Source of the DNA: Gammaproteobacteria bacterium
GTDB lineage: Bacteria; Pseudomonadota; Gammaproteobacteria; JADZEE01
DNA length: 63,821 bases
Assembly: GCA_020850735.1 (NCBI GenBank)
Contig: JADZEE010000099.1
Span: 1 to 63,821, forward strand
Direction: 5' to 3'
The notes beneath the pieces were generated by a model. The model did no database searches. It saw only the letters and a program-made list of their open reading frames with translations, and was not told the DNA's origin. A program made the translations under genes and the position numbers. Positions 1-8,445 of this stretch are shown in pieces (positions within the stretch are counted from its first letter, which is position 1; every line of letters begins with the position of its first letter).

Positions 1-71
1 CCCTTGAGCTTGAGGTGTTGCACATGCGCGGCGTAGTTCCGCTCGAAACGTTTCTTGGCCGACGTGTTCAT
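1..71 (-). CDS. Tyrosine recombinase/integrase, N-terminal fragment (cut by window edge)
   Basis: Only the first 23 codons are inside the window, reading leftward from ATG at 71 with a GGAGGT ribosome-binding site just upstream. The residues (MNTSAKKRFERNYAAHVQHL and on to KLKG) resemble the start of the phage-type integrases found beside IS91-like transposases, whose N-terminal DNA-binding domain begins with a KRF...Y..HL..LKL pattern. The catalytic domain lies outside the window, so function is inferred from this short stretch. It is divergent from the higBA pair and suggests a mobile or formerly mobile accessory patch. Confidence 0.5.
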   Translation of the reverse strand, partial: MNTSAKKRFERNYAAHVQHLKLK

Positions 72-252
72 CGTAGAATGACCTCCCGGTTCGATTTGGA
101 TAGCGCCCTTGTCGCAAGGACGGGAGATCACATTGTGAACCCGGCAGGTCCTGGCTTGCTCCTCCGCGTAGCGGCTTCGTCCAACCAGCCGCTCAACCCG
201 ACGCGCTGACGCGCGCGGGTTAGCGGCGCGTTGGCGGGCGATCTCGTCGTAT

Positions 253-281
253 TTGTAACCCGTAACGCACTAGGTTACAAT
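253..281 (+). promoter_or_regulatory. higBA promoter with embedded operator
   Basis: TTGTAACC (253-260) and GGTTACAA (273-280) form an inverted repeat. The same bases make a plausible sigma-70 promoter: -35 TTGTAA (253-258), 17-base spacer, -10 TACAAT (276-281). Overlap of operator and promoter fits autorepression by the HigA antitoxin, as known for hig loci. The toxin GTG start at 289 lies only 8 bases past the -10, so the transcript would be leaderless or nearly so. Confidence 0.6.
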
Positions 282-288
282 TCGATAC

Positions 289-567
289 GTGATCAGAGGA
301 TTCAAGCACCGTGGCCTAGAGCGGTTCTTTCTTCGTGGTACGCGTGCTGGAATTCAGGGGGCGCATTCAAATCGAATTCGCCTGATTCTGGGTCGGCTTC
401 ACGCATCGCCGTCACCGCAAGATATGAGTTTGCCGGGGCTTCATCTGCATGAGCTCAAAGGCAAGCGGCGAGGCACTTGGGCTGTCCGGGTCAGCGGAAA
501 CTGGCGGATCACCTTTCGATTTGAGGGCGAAGATGCCGTAGACGTGGACTATGAGGATTACCACTAG
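289..567 (+). CDS. higB: HigB-type toxin (RelE/ParE superfamily ribosome-dependent mRNA interferase)
   Basis: 92 residues, the usual HigB length. It starts with the family pattern (M)IRGFKHRGLERFF and ends with GNWRITFRFEGEDAVDVDYE-DYH, the conserved beta-strand core of the RelE/HigB fold. The start is GTG at 289, chosen because relatives begin at this I-R-x-F-K-H position and because the promoter -10 ends at 281. Members of this family cleave mRNA on the ribosome until bound by HigA. The stop at 567 directly abuts the antitoxin ATG at 568, so the two are co-translated. Toxin-first order is the hig hallmark. Confidence 0.9.
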   Translation: MIRGFKHRGLERFFLRGTRAGIQGAHSNRIRLILGRLHASPSPQDMSLPGLHLHELKGKRRGTWAVRVSGNWRITFRFEGEDAVDVDYEDYH

Positions 568-855
568 ATGAAGATGCACAATCCCCCACATCCCGGAGAG
601 GTGCTCAAGGAGTTTTGCCTCGAGCCGCTCGACCTGAGCGTTACGCGTGCAGCCGAGGCGCTCGGAGTAAGCCGCAAGACGCTATCCGCAATTTTGAATG
701 GCCGCGCTGGTATCAGTCCTGAGATGGCACTGCGATTGTCCAAGGCTTTTGGTACATCGCCCGAGAGCTGGCTCAATCAGCAGATGCACTACGACTTGTG
801 GCAAACCGAGAAGCAGGTCGGCAAGCTTGACGTTGAGAGACTGTCGGCCGCCTAG
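568..855 (+). CDS. higA: HigA-type antitoxin (XRE helix-turn-helix)
   Basis: 95 residues. It opens with the typical HigA leader [19 protein letters not shown] and has a helix-turn-helix around residues 25-75 ([20 protein letters not shown], then [15 protein letters not shown]). It binds and neutralises HigB and, by analogy, represses the pair through the inverted repeat at 253-280. It follows higB with zero spacing. The 214 bases after it (856-1069), up to the interrupted nuclease gene, hold no gene I can support. Confidence 0.9.
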   Translation: MKMHNPPHPGEVLKEFCLEPLDLSVTRAAEALGVSRKTLSAILNGRAGISPEMALRLSKAFGTSPESWLNQQMHYDLWQTEKQVGKLDVERLSAA

Positions 856-1221
856 CAATGGACGGTGGAAATGGGGTAGAACCCCCTGAGCTGCATCGCT
901 TTGTCGCGTACTTGAAATTGGGTGACATCGTTTACATCAAAGCGGCTGCACGAAGGCGGTGAATCTGACACTTGACCGCTTCTTCTCTTCGCTGCCACTC
1001 CGGTCAGTCGCCGCCCAGTGCAGGTCACCTCGGCGTTAGACCACGCAATTTTCTTGGCATCGAGACCATATGAGCCTGGAACAACACGTCGAAGAAATCC
1101 GCGCAGGCATCAAAGCCGGCCGCTTTGCCAACGAAGCGTCGGTGTCACAAGGCATAGTGCTCCGCATCTTGCACGCCCTTTCGTGGCCGTCTTATGACAC
1201 TCAGATCGTATGTCCTGAATA

Positions 1222-2704
1222 CATGCGTGTTCGGTTAAGGGCGCCAAGTTGCTGATGCAGGAATTGAAACGGGCCATCGCCTCTGTTGTAGTTGGGTCGC
1301 CAAACACTCAGCTACAGGAGGATGCCGATGGCCCGCACGCCTACTATTGCGATCCGAGAGACGTTGTGCAAGCTGTTTCCCGCCCGGCGCCTGCGGGCCC
1401 TGGCCCGCGCCAGCGGCGCCGTGCAGCGCGAGCGCAAGGTCGACATCGCGGCCTTGTTCTGGACGCTGGTGCTGGGGTTCGCCGTGGGCGGTGAGCGTTC
1501 CATCGCGACGCTGCGCCGGGCCTACGAGCGTGCCACCGGTCAGTGCCTGGAGGAGAGCAGCTTCTACGACCGGTTCACACCGGGGCTGGTGAAGCTGCTC
1601 AAGGCGGCGGTGGCCGAGGGTCTGGACCAGATGCGCGAGGGAGCGCGGGCGCTGCGCGGACCGCTGGCGGCGTTTCGCGACCTGGTGCTGGCCGATGCCA
1701 CGGTGATGCGGCTCAAAGATCTGCTGGCCGGGGTGTATCCGGCCTGCCGCACCAACCACACCCGCGCGGCGCTGAAGCTGCACGCGGTGCTCAGCGTCAC
1801 CGGGGCCAGCCGCCAGTCGGTGAAGCTCACCGCCGAGCGGGTGCACGATGGGCCGGTGCTGAAGGTCGGCCCGTGGGTACGCGGGCGCCTGTTGCTGTTT
1901 GACCTGGGGTATTTCCGCTACCAGCTGTTCGCCTGCATCACCCGCAACGGCGGCTACTTCCTGTCGCGCCTCAAGCGCCACGCCAATCCGCTGATCGTGG
2001 CCGTGCACCGCGTGCACCGGGGCCGGGCGTTGGAGCTGCACGGCAAGCGCTTGCAGGAGGTGCTGCCCCAGCTCGAGCGCCAGGTGTTGGACGTGGAGAT
2101 CGAGGTCCGCTTCCCGCGCCGGCGCTACGCCGGGCGCGTGCACCGCCACACCCAGCGGCTGCGGCTCATCGGCCTGCTGGACTCCGACAGCGGCCAGTAT
2201 CACCTGTACTGCACCAACATCCCGGCGGACAAGCTCGCCGCCGAGGACGTGCGCGCGGTGTATGCGGCGCGCTGGCAGGTGGAGCTGCTGTTCAAGGAGC
2301 TCAAGAGCGAGTACCGCATCGACGAGCTACCGAGCCGCCGGCGCGCCGTGGTCGAGGCGCTGGTGTACGCCGCGCTGCTGAGCTTCATCGCCAGCCGGCG
2401 GCTGTTCGCCGTCGTCCAGCGCAAGTTGCGCCAATTCGCCGACCGCCTGCCCGAGCAGCGCTGGGCGCGGTTGTTCGCCGCCATCGCCCAGGATCTGCTG
2501 CTGTTGCTGGTTCGCCCACCACGCGAGACCAGGATCACGGCGCGCCTGCTCTGTACACTGCTGCTGCACGAAGCGGTCGATCCGAACCGCAACCGCCCAA
2601 CACTCATCGCCGCGGTGGAAATGCGACGCCATCGCTATCGCACGAAAACCGCTTGAAACATGGGCGATCCGCTCATTGCACCAACGCTTAACCGATCACC
2701 GATG
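1222..2704 (+). mobile_element. IS4-family insertion sequence, 1483 bp, flanked by 10-bp target duplication
   Basis: The left end CATGCGTGTTCGGTTAAG (1222-1239) matches the reverse complement of the right end, CATCGGTGATCGGTTAAG, at 14 of 18 positions. The GATCxGTTAAG core resembles that of IS4 itself. GTCCTGAATA occurs directly outside both ends (1212-1221 and 2705-2714), giving a 10-bp target duplication, within the range known for this family. The element carries one transposase gene. Intact ends and duplication imply a recent, possibly still mobile insertion. Confidence 0.88.
1328..2656 (+). CDS. IS4-family DDE transposase
   Basis: 442 residues from ATG 1328, chosen for GGAGG at 1317-1321 six bases upstream; an ATG at 1322 is possible. 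It catalyses cut-and-paste transposition of the surrounding element. Catalytic landmarks are visible: first Asp in LVLADATVM, second Asp in LFDLGYF, and the family Y-(2)-R-(3)-E-(6)-K signature in YAARWQVELLFKELK. The gene fills the space between the terminal inverted repeats and looks full length, so the element is probably autonomous. Confidence 0.92.
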   Translation: MARTPTIAIRETLCKLFPARRLRALARASGAVQRERKVDIAALFWTLVLGFAVGGERSIATLRRAYERATGQCLEESSFYDRFTPGLVKLLKAAVAEGLDQMREGARALRGPLAAFRDLVLADATVMRLKDLLAGVYPACRTNHTRAALKLHAVLSVTGASRQSVKLTAERVHDGPVLKVGPWVRGRLLLFDLGYFRYQLFACITRNGGYFLSRLKRHANPLIVAVHRVHRGRALELHGKRLQEVLPQLERQVLDVEIEVRFPRRRYAGRVHRHTQRLRLIGLLDSDSGQYHLYCTNIPADKLAAEDVRAVYAARWQVELLFKELKSEYRIDELPSRRRAVVEALVYAALLSFIASRRLFAVVQRKLRQFADRLPEQRWARLFAAIAQDLLLLLVRPPRETRITARLLCTLLLHEAVDPNRNRPTLIAAVEMRRHRYRTKTA

Positions 2705-2818
2705 GTCCTGAATACTCGCTGGAGGGAAGGCGGGTTGACTATGCGTTGTGCCACCCTCCGGGAAAACCCATTGCGTTCATTGAGGTTAAGCAAATCGGGC
2801 AAAGCGAAGGTGCGGAAA

Positions 2819-2855
<37 letters not shown>

Positions 2856-3722
2856 CCTTGCCATCCTGACCGATGGCCAGGAATGGAATTTCTTTTTACC
2901 CGGCGAGCAAGGCGACTACGGTGAACGTCGGGTGTATAAGCTAGATATCGTTGAACGCGACATCGCGGAGTGCGCATCTCGCCTAAGCCGTTATCTCAAG
3001 TACGACGCTATCGTTTCGGGCGCAGCGATCGAGGCCGCACGCGAGGACTATCGTAATGTCTCACGCGACAGACAGATGAAGGCCACATTGCCGAAAGCCT
3101 GGGCCAAGCTCGTCGAAGAAGAAGATGAATTGTTACTGGAACTCGTGGCCGACCGTGTTGAAAGTCTCTGTGGATTCAAGCCAGACCCTGATACGGTTGC
3201 ACGCTTCCTAAAAGATCATGTTTTTTCGCGGACACCGAGTGCTGCGACGCAACCACCGCGTCCGACAGTTCCACCCCAGACCCCAGCGGCATCGGTGGGG
3301 AATCCGCTCGGGGCTGTAGGCTATGTCATCAACGGACAACGTTACCCGGCGAGGAATGCCCGCGATGTATTGGTGTCTGTGTTTGAAGCTCTGTCACAAC
3401 GTGATGCCACTTTTCTTGAACGGTTTGCGGCTCTACCAAAGCACGGTCGTACACGGCGCTATCTTGCTCGAAGCCCAGAAGAGCTTTATCCCGGCCGTTC
3501 TGATCTATCCCGCGAACACTCCACACAACTAAGTTCTGGATGGTGGCTTGGAACCAACGTAAGCCGAGCTGCGATAGAGCGCATTATTGAAATGGCTTGT
3601 GAAGTTGCCCGAATCAACTATGGGCGCGAGCTTTCTATAAATCTCGGCGAATGAACAAGCCGCTGCGGCCGACGGGCTTCGCCCGCGGCTGAGCGTCCAT
3701 GTTGGACGTCACTGTTTCCACG

Positions 3723-3740
3723 GTAATACCGCGGTGATAC
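3723..3740. promoter_or_regulatory. Candidate operator of the mazEF-like pair
   Basis: GTAATACCGCGGTGATAC is a near-perfect palindrome centred on ACCGCGGT, 10 bases before the antitoxin ATG at 3751. Antitoxins of this type usually bind such a site to repress their own operon. I see no clear -35/-10 pair. Confidence 0.4.
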
Positions 3741-3750
3741 TCATGCGGCC

Positions 3751-3987
3751 ATGAAAGTTGCCGTCTCAGTCCCGGATCCGATTTTCGAAGCCGCTGAACG
3801 CTTGGCCAAGCAACGCCGGGTTCCGCGAAGCCAGGTGTTTGCGGAAGCATTGCTAGAGTATCTTGCCCGCCATGGATCAGGCGCCGTTACGGAGAAGCTC
3901 AATGAGGTCTACGCAGTAGAAAAATCCCCCGTGGATAAGGGGTTGGTTCGCGCGCAGGTAGCAGCGATCGATCATGAAACGTGGTGA
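3751..3987 (+). CDS. MazE-like antitoxin (ribbon-helix-helix)
   Basis: 78 residues. The N-terminus MKVAVSVPDPIFEAAERLAK is a ribbon-helix-helix strand and helix, followed by RVPRSQVFAEALLEYLARHG, the second helix. The C-terminal part (EKLNEVYAVEKSPVDKGLVR) is the usual toxin-binding tail. It neutralises the downstream MazF-like toxin and probably autorepresses through the palindrome at 3723-3740. The gene overlaps the toxin start by 14 bases, implying coupled translation. Confidence 0.82.
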   Translation: MKVAVSVPDPIFEAAERLAKQRRVPRSQVFAEALLEYLARHGSGAVTEKLNEVYAVEKSPVDKGLVRAQVAAIDHETW

Positions 3988-4312
3988 GATTTGGTGGGCG
4001 TCCCTGCCCGCGCCAACTGGGTCGGGACCCAGCATGCGGCGGCCAGTTCTAGTCATTCAGTCAAATCCCTTCAACGAAAGCCGCATATCCACGGTCGTCG
4101 TTGCCGTCGTCACATCAAATCTGGCGCTCGCAAACGCACCGGGCAATTGTCGCCTCGGCAAATCAGCATCCGGACTGCCCAAGCCATCGGTCGTTAACGT
4201 TTCGCAGGTACTCACCATCGACCGCTCCTTGCTTACGTTGCGGGTCAAGACCCTATCCGGCGTGGCAATGCAAGAAGTAAATTCGGCGCTGCGGCTGGTG
4301 CTGGGGCTGTGA
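3974..4312 (+). CDS. MazF/PemK-family endoribonuclease toxin
   Basis: 112 residues. The start MKRGEIWWASLPAPTGSGPS and then RRPVLVIQSNPFNES are the classic MazF motifs, the second contributing to the RNA-binding loop. The family cleaves single-stranded mRNA at short motifs. Later elements (LPKPSVVNVSQVLTIDRSLL) carry the conserved ...VxxxQixtidks pattern. It overlaps its antitoxin. It is the last gene of the accessory patch. Confidence is high for the family and lower for the cleavage target. Confidence 0.9.
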   Translation: MKRGEIWWASLPAPTGSGPSMRRPVLVIQSNPFNESRISTVVVAVVTSNLALANAPGNCRLGKSASGLPKPSVVNVSQVLTIDRSLLTLRVKTLSGVAMQEVNSALRLVLGL

Positions 4313-4610
4313 TGCCCAATCGGGTCGCCGGGGGTTTCCATTGTCCTCAGTGCCGTGGCCGTTCCCAATCGGGCCAACCAGACTGTTCGACACCAAAGGT
4401 AAAGAAATGACCGGCCGGGGCGCCTGCGACAGCCGCGGACTCGACTCGGTTCGAACTGCTGCGCCCGGAGAACGCTGATATCAGGCGCAAGTCGTAGCGC
4501 AGGCGGGAAGATGGCTAAGAAGTCGGTCGTGAGCCATACTTACGAACCATTGTCAGCCGTCACGCGTGACGGACCGCGGCTCGATCCGAACGTTCAATGG
4601 GGGACCCAAG
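4313..4610. other. Intergenic, no gene seen
   Basis: 298 bases between the MazF-like toxin and the next membrane protein. It contains two copies of CCCAATCGGG (4315-4324 and 4364-4373) 49 bases apart, whose role is unknown. Possible short frames here have no recognisable start signals or homology. Confidence 0.5.
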
Positions 4611-4913
4611 ATGATTCTGGCTTCCATCGTCGTTTTCCCGATACTGCTGGCGACGATCTGGTTCTTTGCTCAGGCACAACCGCGAACGGACCATGCGGTC
4701 GCACTGGCGCGTTACAACACGGCGATTGCGATCATCGCGATTGCCGCAGTGGTCCCTTGCACGCTGTATGCGCGCGCGGCCGCCGGCCGTGGCGAGGTTG
4801 ATGCGGCGTGGCCGGTGCTGGCGGTTTTCGGTAGCGTGCTGGCGGTGGAAATCGTGCTCGTCGCCGGTATCGCCGTCCGGTTCATCGTCTTTCGGGAAGC
4901 CAAGCGCCGGTGA
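4611..4913 (+). CDS. Small inner-membrane protein, unknown
   Basis: 100 residues from ATG 4611; a GTG at 4566 in the same frame is possible, but the hydrophobic start MILASIVVFPILLATIWFFA fits a first membrane helix and a G-rich stretch precedes this ATG. Three hydrophobic segments are seen (about residues 1-20, 33-52 and 68-90), with a basic C-terminus FREAKRR. I do not recognise the family. It is followed by a hairpin repeat and another membrane protein on the same strand. Confidence 0.55.
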   Translation: MILASIVVFPILLATIWFFAQAQPRTDHAVALARYNTAIAIIAIAAVVPCTLYARAAAGRGEVDAAWPVLAVFGSVLAVEIVLVAGIAVRFIVFREAKRR

Positions 4914-4978
4914 GCCGTTGGATGGCCGCGGGCACGGGTTGCGCGCGAACCGCCCCGCGCCGTGGGGGTGAACGGGTT

Positions 4979-5003
4979 GTGCGGCTGAAGCCGCACCTAC
5001 AGG
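4979..5003. repeat. REP-like palindrome (GTGCGGC-TGAA-GCCGCAC + CTACAGG)
   Basis: A perfect 7-bp stem with a TGAA loop at 4979-4996, followed by CTACAGG. On the other strand this reads CCTGTAGGTGCGGCTTCAGC, a well-known form of dispersed repeat in gammaproteobacterial intergenic DNA. It sits 8 bases before the next start codon and may affect mRNA stability or act as a weak attenuator. Confidence 0.55.
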
Positions 5004-5010
5004 GGCGCTG

Positions 5011-5442
5011 ATGGGCCGGTTTCGATTCTGGCTCTTGCGGGTGCACGGCGGGCTGCTGATGGTCGCCGGTTGCCTGCTGGCCGCGGTCTCGACCTGGGGC
5101 ATGCTCACCGGCGCGGGGCTGATGGGCTTTCTCGCGCAGCACCGGCTCGGTCACGTGGGACTGATCCAGGCCTATCTGCTGGTGGCGGTAATCGGGATCG
5201 TGCTGTGGTCCGGGGCACGCCGTACGGATCCGCGCTTCTACCATCGCATCGGCGCCCTGGCGCACCTGGCCATCCTGAGCGCGTACGCTTTTCACTGGGA
5301 TTACTTTCCGCAGATCGCTCCGCAGGGGGCCATGCTGCGTAACGCTGTGTGGCTGCACCTGGCGTTGTGCGCGGTCGAATCCTGGTGCGGCCTGAGCCGG
5401 GCGGGCATCCCGCCCGGCGGGTCTTCGGCAGCGCGCTGCTGA
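5011..5442 (+). CDS. Integral membrane protein, unknown (four predicted helices)
   Basis: 143 residues. Hydrophobic segments at about residues 10-32 (LRVHGGLLMVAGCLLAAVST), 50-66 (GLIQAYLLVAVIGIVLW), 82-97 and 112-125. No catalytic motif or recognised family. It is on the same strand as the upstream small membrane protein. The C-terminus (GIPPGGSSAARC) is low complexity. Function unknown. Confidence 0.55.
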   Translation: MGRFRFWLLRVHGGLLMVAGCLLAAVSTWGMLTGAGLMGFLAQHRLGHVGLIQAYLLVAVIGIVLWSGARRTDPRFYHRIGALAHLAILSAYAFHWDYFPQIAPQGAMLRNAVWLHLALCAVESWCGLSRAGIPPGGSSAARC

Positions 5443-5555
5443 GCGCGGTCGCGGCGCCCCGGATCCGGTGCGCGCCACGACACAGGACCGGCGCGGTATG
5501 AGAATGCGGCGCACGCAGCGTCGCCGAAGTCGGCAGGCGCATGTAACCTTGCGAT

Positions 5556-5664
5556 CGTCATCGCGAGGGGCGCCGTGTAGCGGCGGCCCGTGGCGATCCG
5601 GAAGCAGGTCATGCCGGCGCCAAACCCTGGATTGCCACGCCCGCTGCGCGGGCTCGCAACGACG
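5556..5664. repeat. Dispersed CGTCATCGCGAG-type palindromic repeat, copy 1
   Basis: It begins CGTCATCGCGAG and ends CTCGCAACGACG, with GTGGCGATCC and GGATTGCCACGC inside, making a long imperfect inverted repeat. The same layout occurs at 54362-54463. Such elements are common intergenic repeats in proteobacteria and can fold in RNA. This copy runs into a tandem array of its own right arm. Confidence 0.65.
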
Positions 5665-5779
5665 GATCAATGTCAAGCCGCTGCGCGGGCTCGCAACGCC
5701 GGGTTGATACCAAGCCGCTGCGCGCGCTCGCAACGACGGATCGATGTCAATCCGCTGCGCGGGCTCGCAACGACCACAC
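5641..5779. repeat. 37-bp tandem repeat, about 3.75 copies
   Basis: Units start at 5641, 5678, 5715 and 5752, each beginning CCGCTGCGCGGGCTCGCAAC (third copy CGCGCGC), followed by a variable CGACGGATCAATGTCAA segment. The first unit is the right arm of the dispersed palindrome at 5556-5664, so the array appears to have grown from that element. With the flanking hairpin it fills the 411-base gap between 5443 and 5853. Confidence 0.8.
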
Positions 5780-5808
5780 GCAGCGCCGCCTAAGTGTGAT
5801 CCGGCGAG

Positions 5809-5846
5809 CGGCATACGGCCCGGCGGTTGCGCCGGACCGTATGCCG
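5809..5846 (-). terminator. Strong hairpin after the VWA gene
   Basis: CGGCATACGG (5809-5818) pairs with CCGTATGCCG (5837-5846), with an inner stem CCGGCG-GTTG-CGCCGG: 16 pairs with one mismatch. It lies 8 bases past the stop of the leftward VWA gene. No T-tract follows, so it may be a 3-prime-end stabiliser rather than an intrinsic terminator. Confidence 0.4.
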
Positions 5847-5853
5847 GTTTGTA

Positions 5854-7068
5854 TCAATACGCCGGGGCGTCGGCCTCGTAGTGCAGTCCCTTCTTGCCGG
5901 CCTGCGCGCGGATCGCGCCGTAGAGCTTGTCGTCCAGCGAATCCCGGGCGCCGCCCGCGGCCGCCACCTGCTCCTCGAGGTAGCCGGCGCGCTCGGCAGC
6001 CAGCGTTTCGATCTCGCGTTTGAGCTCGGCGCGCTGCCCGGCGGCGGCTTCGATGGCAGCTTTCTGCTCGGCCGGGGCCAGCGCCTGCAGGGGCGCCGGC
6101 AAGGCGGCGGGCGCCAGCGAGTCGAGATCGACGCGGCCGCTGGCGACGTCATCGACCAGCTCGCCTTCGCCCAGCAGGTTGGTCGCCCCGCTCGCGGTGG
6201 CATTGAAGGTGGCGCGCCGGGCGCGGGTTTCCAGCGAAGCGGAATCGTGCAGCTTGCGCGCTGCCGCCTGCTTGCGCTGGCGCTTGGCCTTCTGCTCGTC
6301 GCTGCCGTAGTACAGGCGGGTCTCGTCGAGCCGCTGCGACAGGAGCGCGAGACGCTCGTCGAAGGGGGTGGCGATGGCGACCGCGTTGCCGCTCTGCTCG
6401 ACCTGTGCGTACTGGCCCTCACCGTGCCGGGCGATCTGCGTCCAGACGTGCCGGGTCGCGCCGCTGTTGCCGGCCTGGATGGTGTTCACCACGATGCCTT
6501 TCGCCCGGGCGGCCGCCAGGGTGCGCGGATACTGCACGTCGCCCTGGTAGTCGCTGTGCGGCGGCGCGTCGCCGACCAGGAAGATCACCTTGTACGCGCC
6601 CTGATCCGCGCTCCACGCCACGCGATTGACGGCGTCGTCGAGCGCCGCGTTGACGCTCTCCGGGGTGTCGCCGCCGCCGTCGGCCCGCAGGTCCATCAGG
6701 GTCGCGTAGACCGAATCGAGGTCGTCGGACAGATCCACCACCCGCGTCACATACTCGTCACCGCGATCACGATAGGCGACCAGACCCATGCGGATCTGCG
6801 GCGCGGGCTGTGCCTGGGCCATGGTGGTGGCGATGGACCAGATCTTCTCCTGCGCGGCGTGGATCAGGCCGCTCATGCTGCCCGTGGTGTCGAGCACGAA
6901 GACGACCTCGATCCGGGGTCGCTCCTGCGTCTGCGGATCGATCGGCGGCCCCTGCACCAGCGGATCCCGCGGCGGTTTCTCCGCACCGGCGCTCGGGTAC
7001 AGCGGATACAGCGCGACCGTCCCGACCGTAAAGGCGAACAACGCGACTGCGGCGATTTTCGAGCTCAT
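5854..7068 (-). CDS. Exported von Willebrand factor A (VWA) domain protein
   Basis: 404 residues from ATG 7068, preceded by GGAGAA; upstream in-frame codons look like an extension artefact. It starts with a hydrophobic signal or anchor (IAAVALFAFTVGTVALYPLY). The VWA domain spans about residues 52-260, with the MIDAS metal site DTTGSMSG at 60-67 and further acidic residues in the DADGGGDTPESVNAAL-like region (LRADGGGDTPESVNAALDDA). The C-terminal third is charged and helical. VWA domains mediate metal-dependent protein binding. It is the last gene of a leftward operon with a membrane protein and a PspA-like protein, suggesting an envelope role. Confidence 0.85.
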   Translation of the reverse strand: MSSKIAAVALFAFTVGTVALYPLYPSAGAEKPPRDPLVQGPPIDPQTQERPRIEVVFVLDTTGSMSGLIHAAQEKIWSIATTMAQAQPAPQIRMGLVAYRDRGDEYVTRVVDLSDDLDSVYATLMDLRADGGGDTPESVNAALDDAVNRVAWSADQGAYKVIFLVGDAPPHSDYQGDVQYPRTLAAARAKGIVVNTIQAGNSGATRHVWTQIARHGEGQYAQVEQSGNAVAIATPFDERLALLSQRLDETRLYYGSDEQKAKRQRKQAAARKLHDSASLETRARRATFNATASGATNLLGEGELVDDVASGRVDLDSLAPAALPAPLQALAPAEQKAAIEAAAGQRAELKREIETLAAERAGYLEEQVAAAGGARDSLDDKLYGAIRAQAGKKGLHYEADAPAY

Positions 7069-7143
7069 GATTCGTTCTCCTGTAGATGAGGTTGACGGAT
7101 ACCGGCCCCGGCTGCCGCTCGCCGGCAGGCGGGGCGCGCGCAT

Positions 7144-7707
7144 TCAGCGCGCCGCCGACAGGCGGCGCACCGCATCCTCGGCCGCCCGATGGGCGTGCTC
7201 GAAGCGATCGGGTGCGGCGCTGCCGGTCACGCCGCTGCCGCGGGTGTTCCAGTGCGCGGGAATGGCCGCGCACAGCGCCTGCACCAGGAACAGACACCAG
7301 ATGGCGAGCACGACGCTGTGGGTCTGCACGGCGGCCCACACCGCGGCGGCGAAGCCGAGCGCGGTGAGTCCCAGATCGGCGAGCGAGGACAGTGCGCTGG
7401 CGTAGAAGTAGAGCGAACGCACGAGCCACAACAGGCCCAGGTGCGCCAGCGCGTACAGCGCCAGTGACGGCACCAGCCACCACAGCGCCAGCGCGGCCAG
7501 CGCCCACGCGGCCAGCGTCGTCACCCGGCCGATGCGCTTGCGGCTGCGGCGCAGCAGGTAGAGCAGGTAGCCCAGCGCGATGGCGGTGATCAGCAGCCGC
7601 AACGCGCCCGTGCCGGGCGCCACGGGCAGCACGAAGTAGAGCACGCCGCCGGCAAGGCTCGCGATCAGCGCCACCGCGACCCCTTCGATGAATCCCGGGC
7701 GCGTCAT
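7144..7707 (-). CDS. Integral membrane protein of the PspA/VWA operon
   Basis: 187 residues with about five hydrophobic helices (residues 8-30, 37-54, 65-95, 104-125, 126-147) and a cytoplasmic, charged C-terminus (DRFEHAHRAAEDAVRRLSAA). No recognised family. Its ATG at 7707 overlaps the stop of the PspA-like gene by 4 bases, and the VWA gene follows, so the three are one transcription unit. A membrane anchor for the neighbouring proteins is a reasonable inference only. Confidence 0.65.
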   Translation of the reverse strand: MTRPGFIEGVAVALIASLAGGVLYFVLPVAPGTGALRLLITAIALGYLLYLLRRSRKRIGRVTTLAAWALAALALWWLVPSLALYALAHLGLLWLVRSLYFYASALSSLADLGLTALGFAAAVWAAVQTHSVVLAIWCLFLVQALCAAIPAHWNTRGSGVTGSAAPDRFEHAHRAAEDAVRRLSAAR

Positions 7708-8252
7708 GAGCGGACTCTCCGGTGTTTCTCGCGCAGGAAGGCGACCTCGACCTCCTCGTCGCGCACGCCGGTGCCCGCCGCAAGATCGCCGTTCGGACAG
7801 GCGTCGGCGGCGACACCACCGGCGACCTCCTCGGCCAGCAACTCGGCCTTCTGGCGCATGCCGTCGAGCCGCGCGCGGTTCTCGGCGATGCGCGCCGCGA
7901 GGGCGGCGATCAGGTCCCGCAGCGCGGCCTCCCTGCGCGCCAGCAGATCAGCGCCGCGCTGTGTCTCGAGCTGGCGCTTGACCAGCGCCCGCGCGAGATC
8001 CTCCCGGGCCGATGCGAAACACAGATCCAGCTCCGGTTCCATCCGCGCGAGCGCTTGCGCGAGCTCCTGCCGGCGCGCGGCGATCCGGGCCTGCTCGTGC
8101 TGCAACCGCCGCAGACGCTGCTCGTCGCCCGCGAGTTCGGCCTCCATCTCGCGCACGGCCTGCCGCAGCAGGACGTCCGGCTCCTCGATGCGATCCAGCA
8201 CCGCGTGCAGATCGGCGCGGAACAGGCGCGTTATCCGGGTGATCAGTGCCAT
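7704..8252 (-). CDS. PspA/IM30-family coiled-coil protein
   Basis: 182 residues. The start MALITRITRLFRADLHAVLD followed by RIEEPDVLLRQAVREMEAEL is the PspA/IM30 N-terminal amphipathic helix and first hairpin helix; residues 30-150 are one long charged coiled coil. The family binds stressed inner membranes and forms ESCRT-III-like assemblies. It is shorter than classical PspA (about 220). First gene of the leftward operon and divergent from the response regulator, which probably controls it. Confidence 0.78.
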   Translation of the reverse strand: MALITRITRLFRADLHAVLDRIEEPDVLLRQAVREMEAELAGDEQRLRRLQHEQARIAARRQELAQALARMEPELDLCFASAREDLARALVKRQLETQRGADLLARREAALRDLIAALAARIAENRARLDGMRQKAELLAEEVAGGVAADACPNGDLAAGTGVRDEEVEVAFLREKHRRVRS

Positions 8253-8349
8253 GATGTGCTCCTTGGGTGAGTCGTCGAACCGTGCTGCGACTCTAGGACC
8301 GCGGCGCGCGGCAGAACAGGCGGGATCCGGTAAAACCTGTGCCCGCGGG

Positions 8350-8366
8350 TTTACAAAAACGTTACA
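8350..8366. promoter_or_regulatory. Candidate OmpR-type response-regulator site (11-bp direct repeat)
   Basis: TTACA occurs at 8351-8355 and again at 8362-8366, an 11-base period within TTTACAAAAACGTTACA. OmpR/PhoB-type regulators typically bind direct repeats with this spacing. The site lies in the 193-base divergent region between the PspA-like operon and the response regulator gene, so it could serve both. Confidence 0.4.
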
Positions 8367-8445
8367 TTCCCCGGGCGCAGAGAATTGCTAAGCTCGGGCC
8401 CGCACCGGTGCGGCCCGCGAGCTGCCCGGGTGGCGATCGCGAACC

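Noticed and set aside
181..1040. Possible integron attC sites (GCTCAAC...GTTAGC near 190-225; GTTAGAC near 1035) around the toxin-antitoxin genes
   Set aside because: Neither has the full RYYYAAC...GTTRRRY pair with paired inner boxes, and no matching sites follow the nuclease or mazEF genes. The partial integrase does not look like IntI.
5641..5779. CRISPR array
   Set aside because: Units are contiguous 37-bp tandem repeats without unique spacers, and no cas genes are present.
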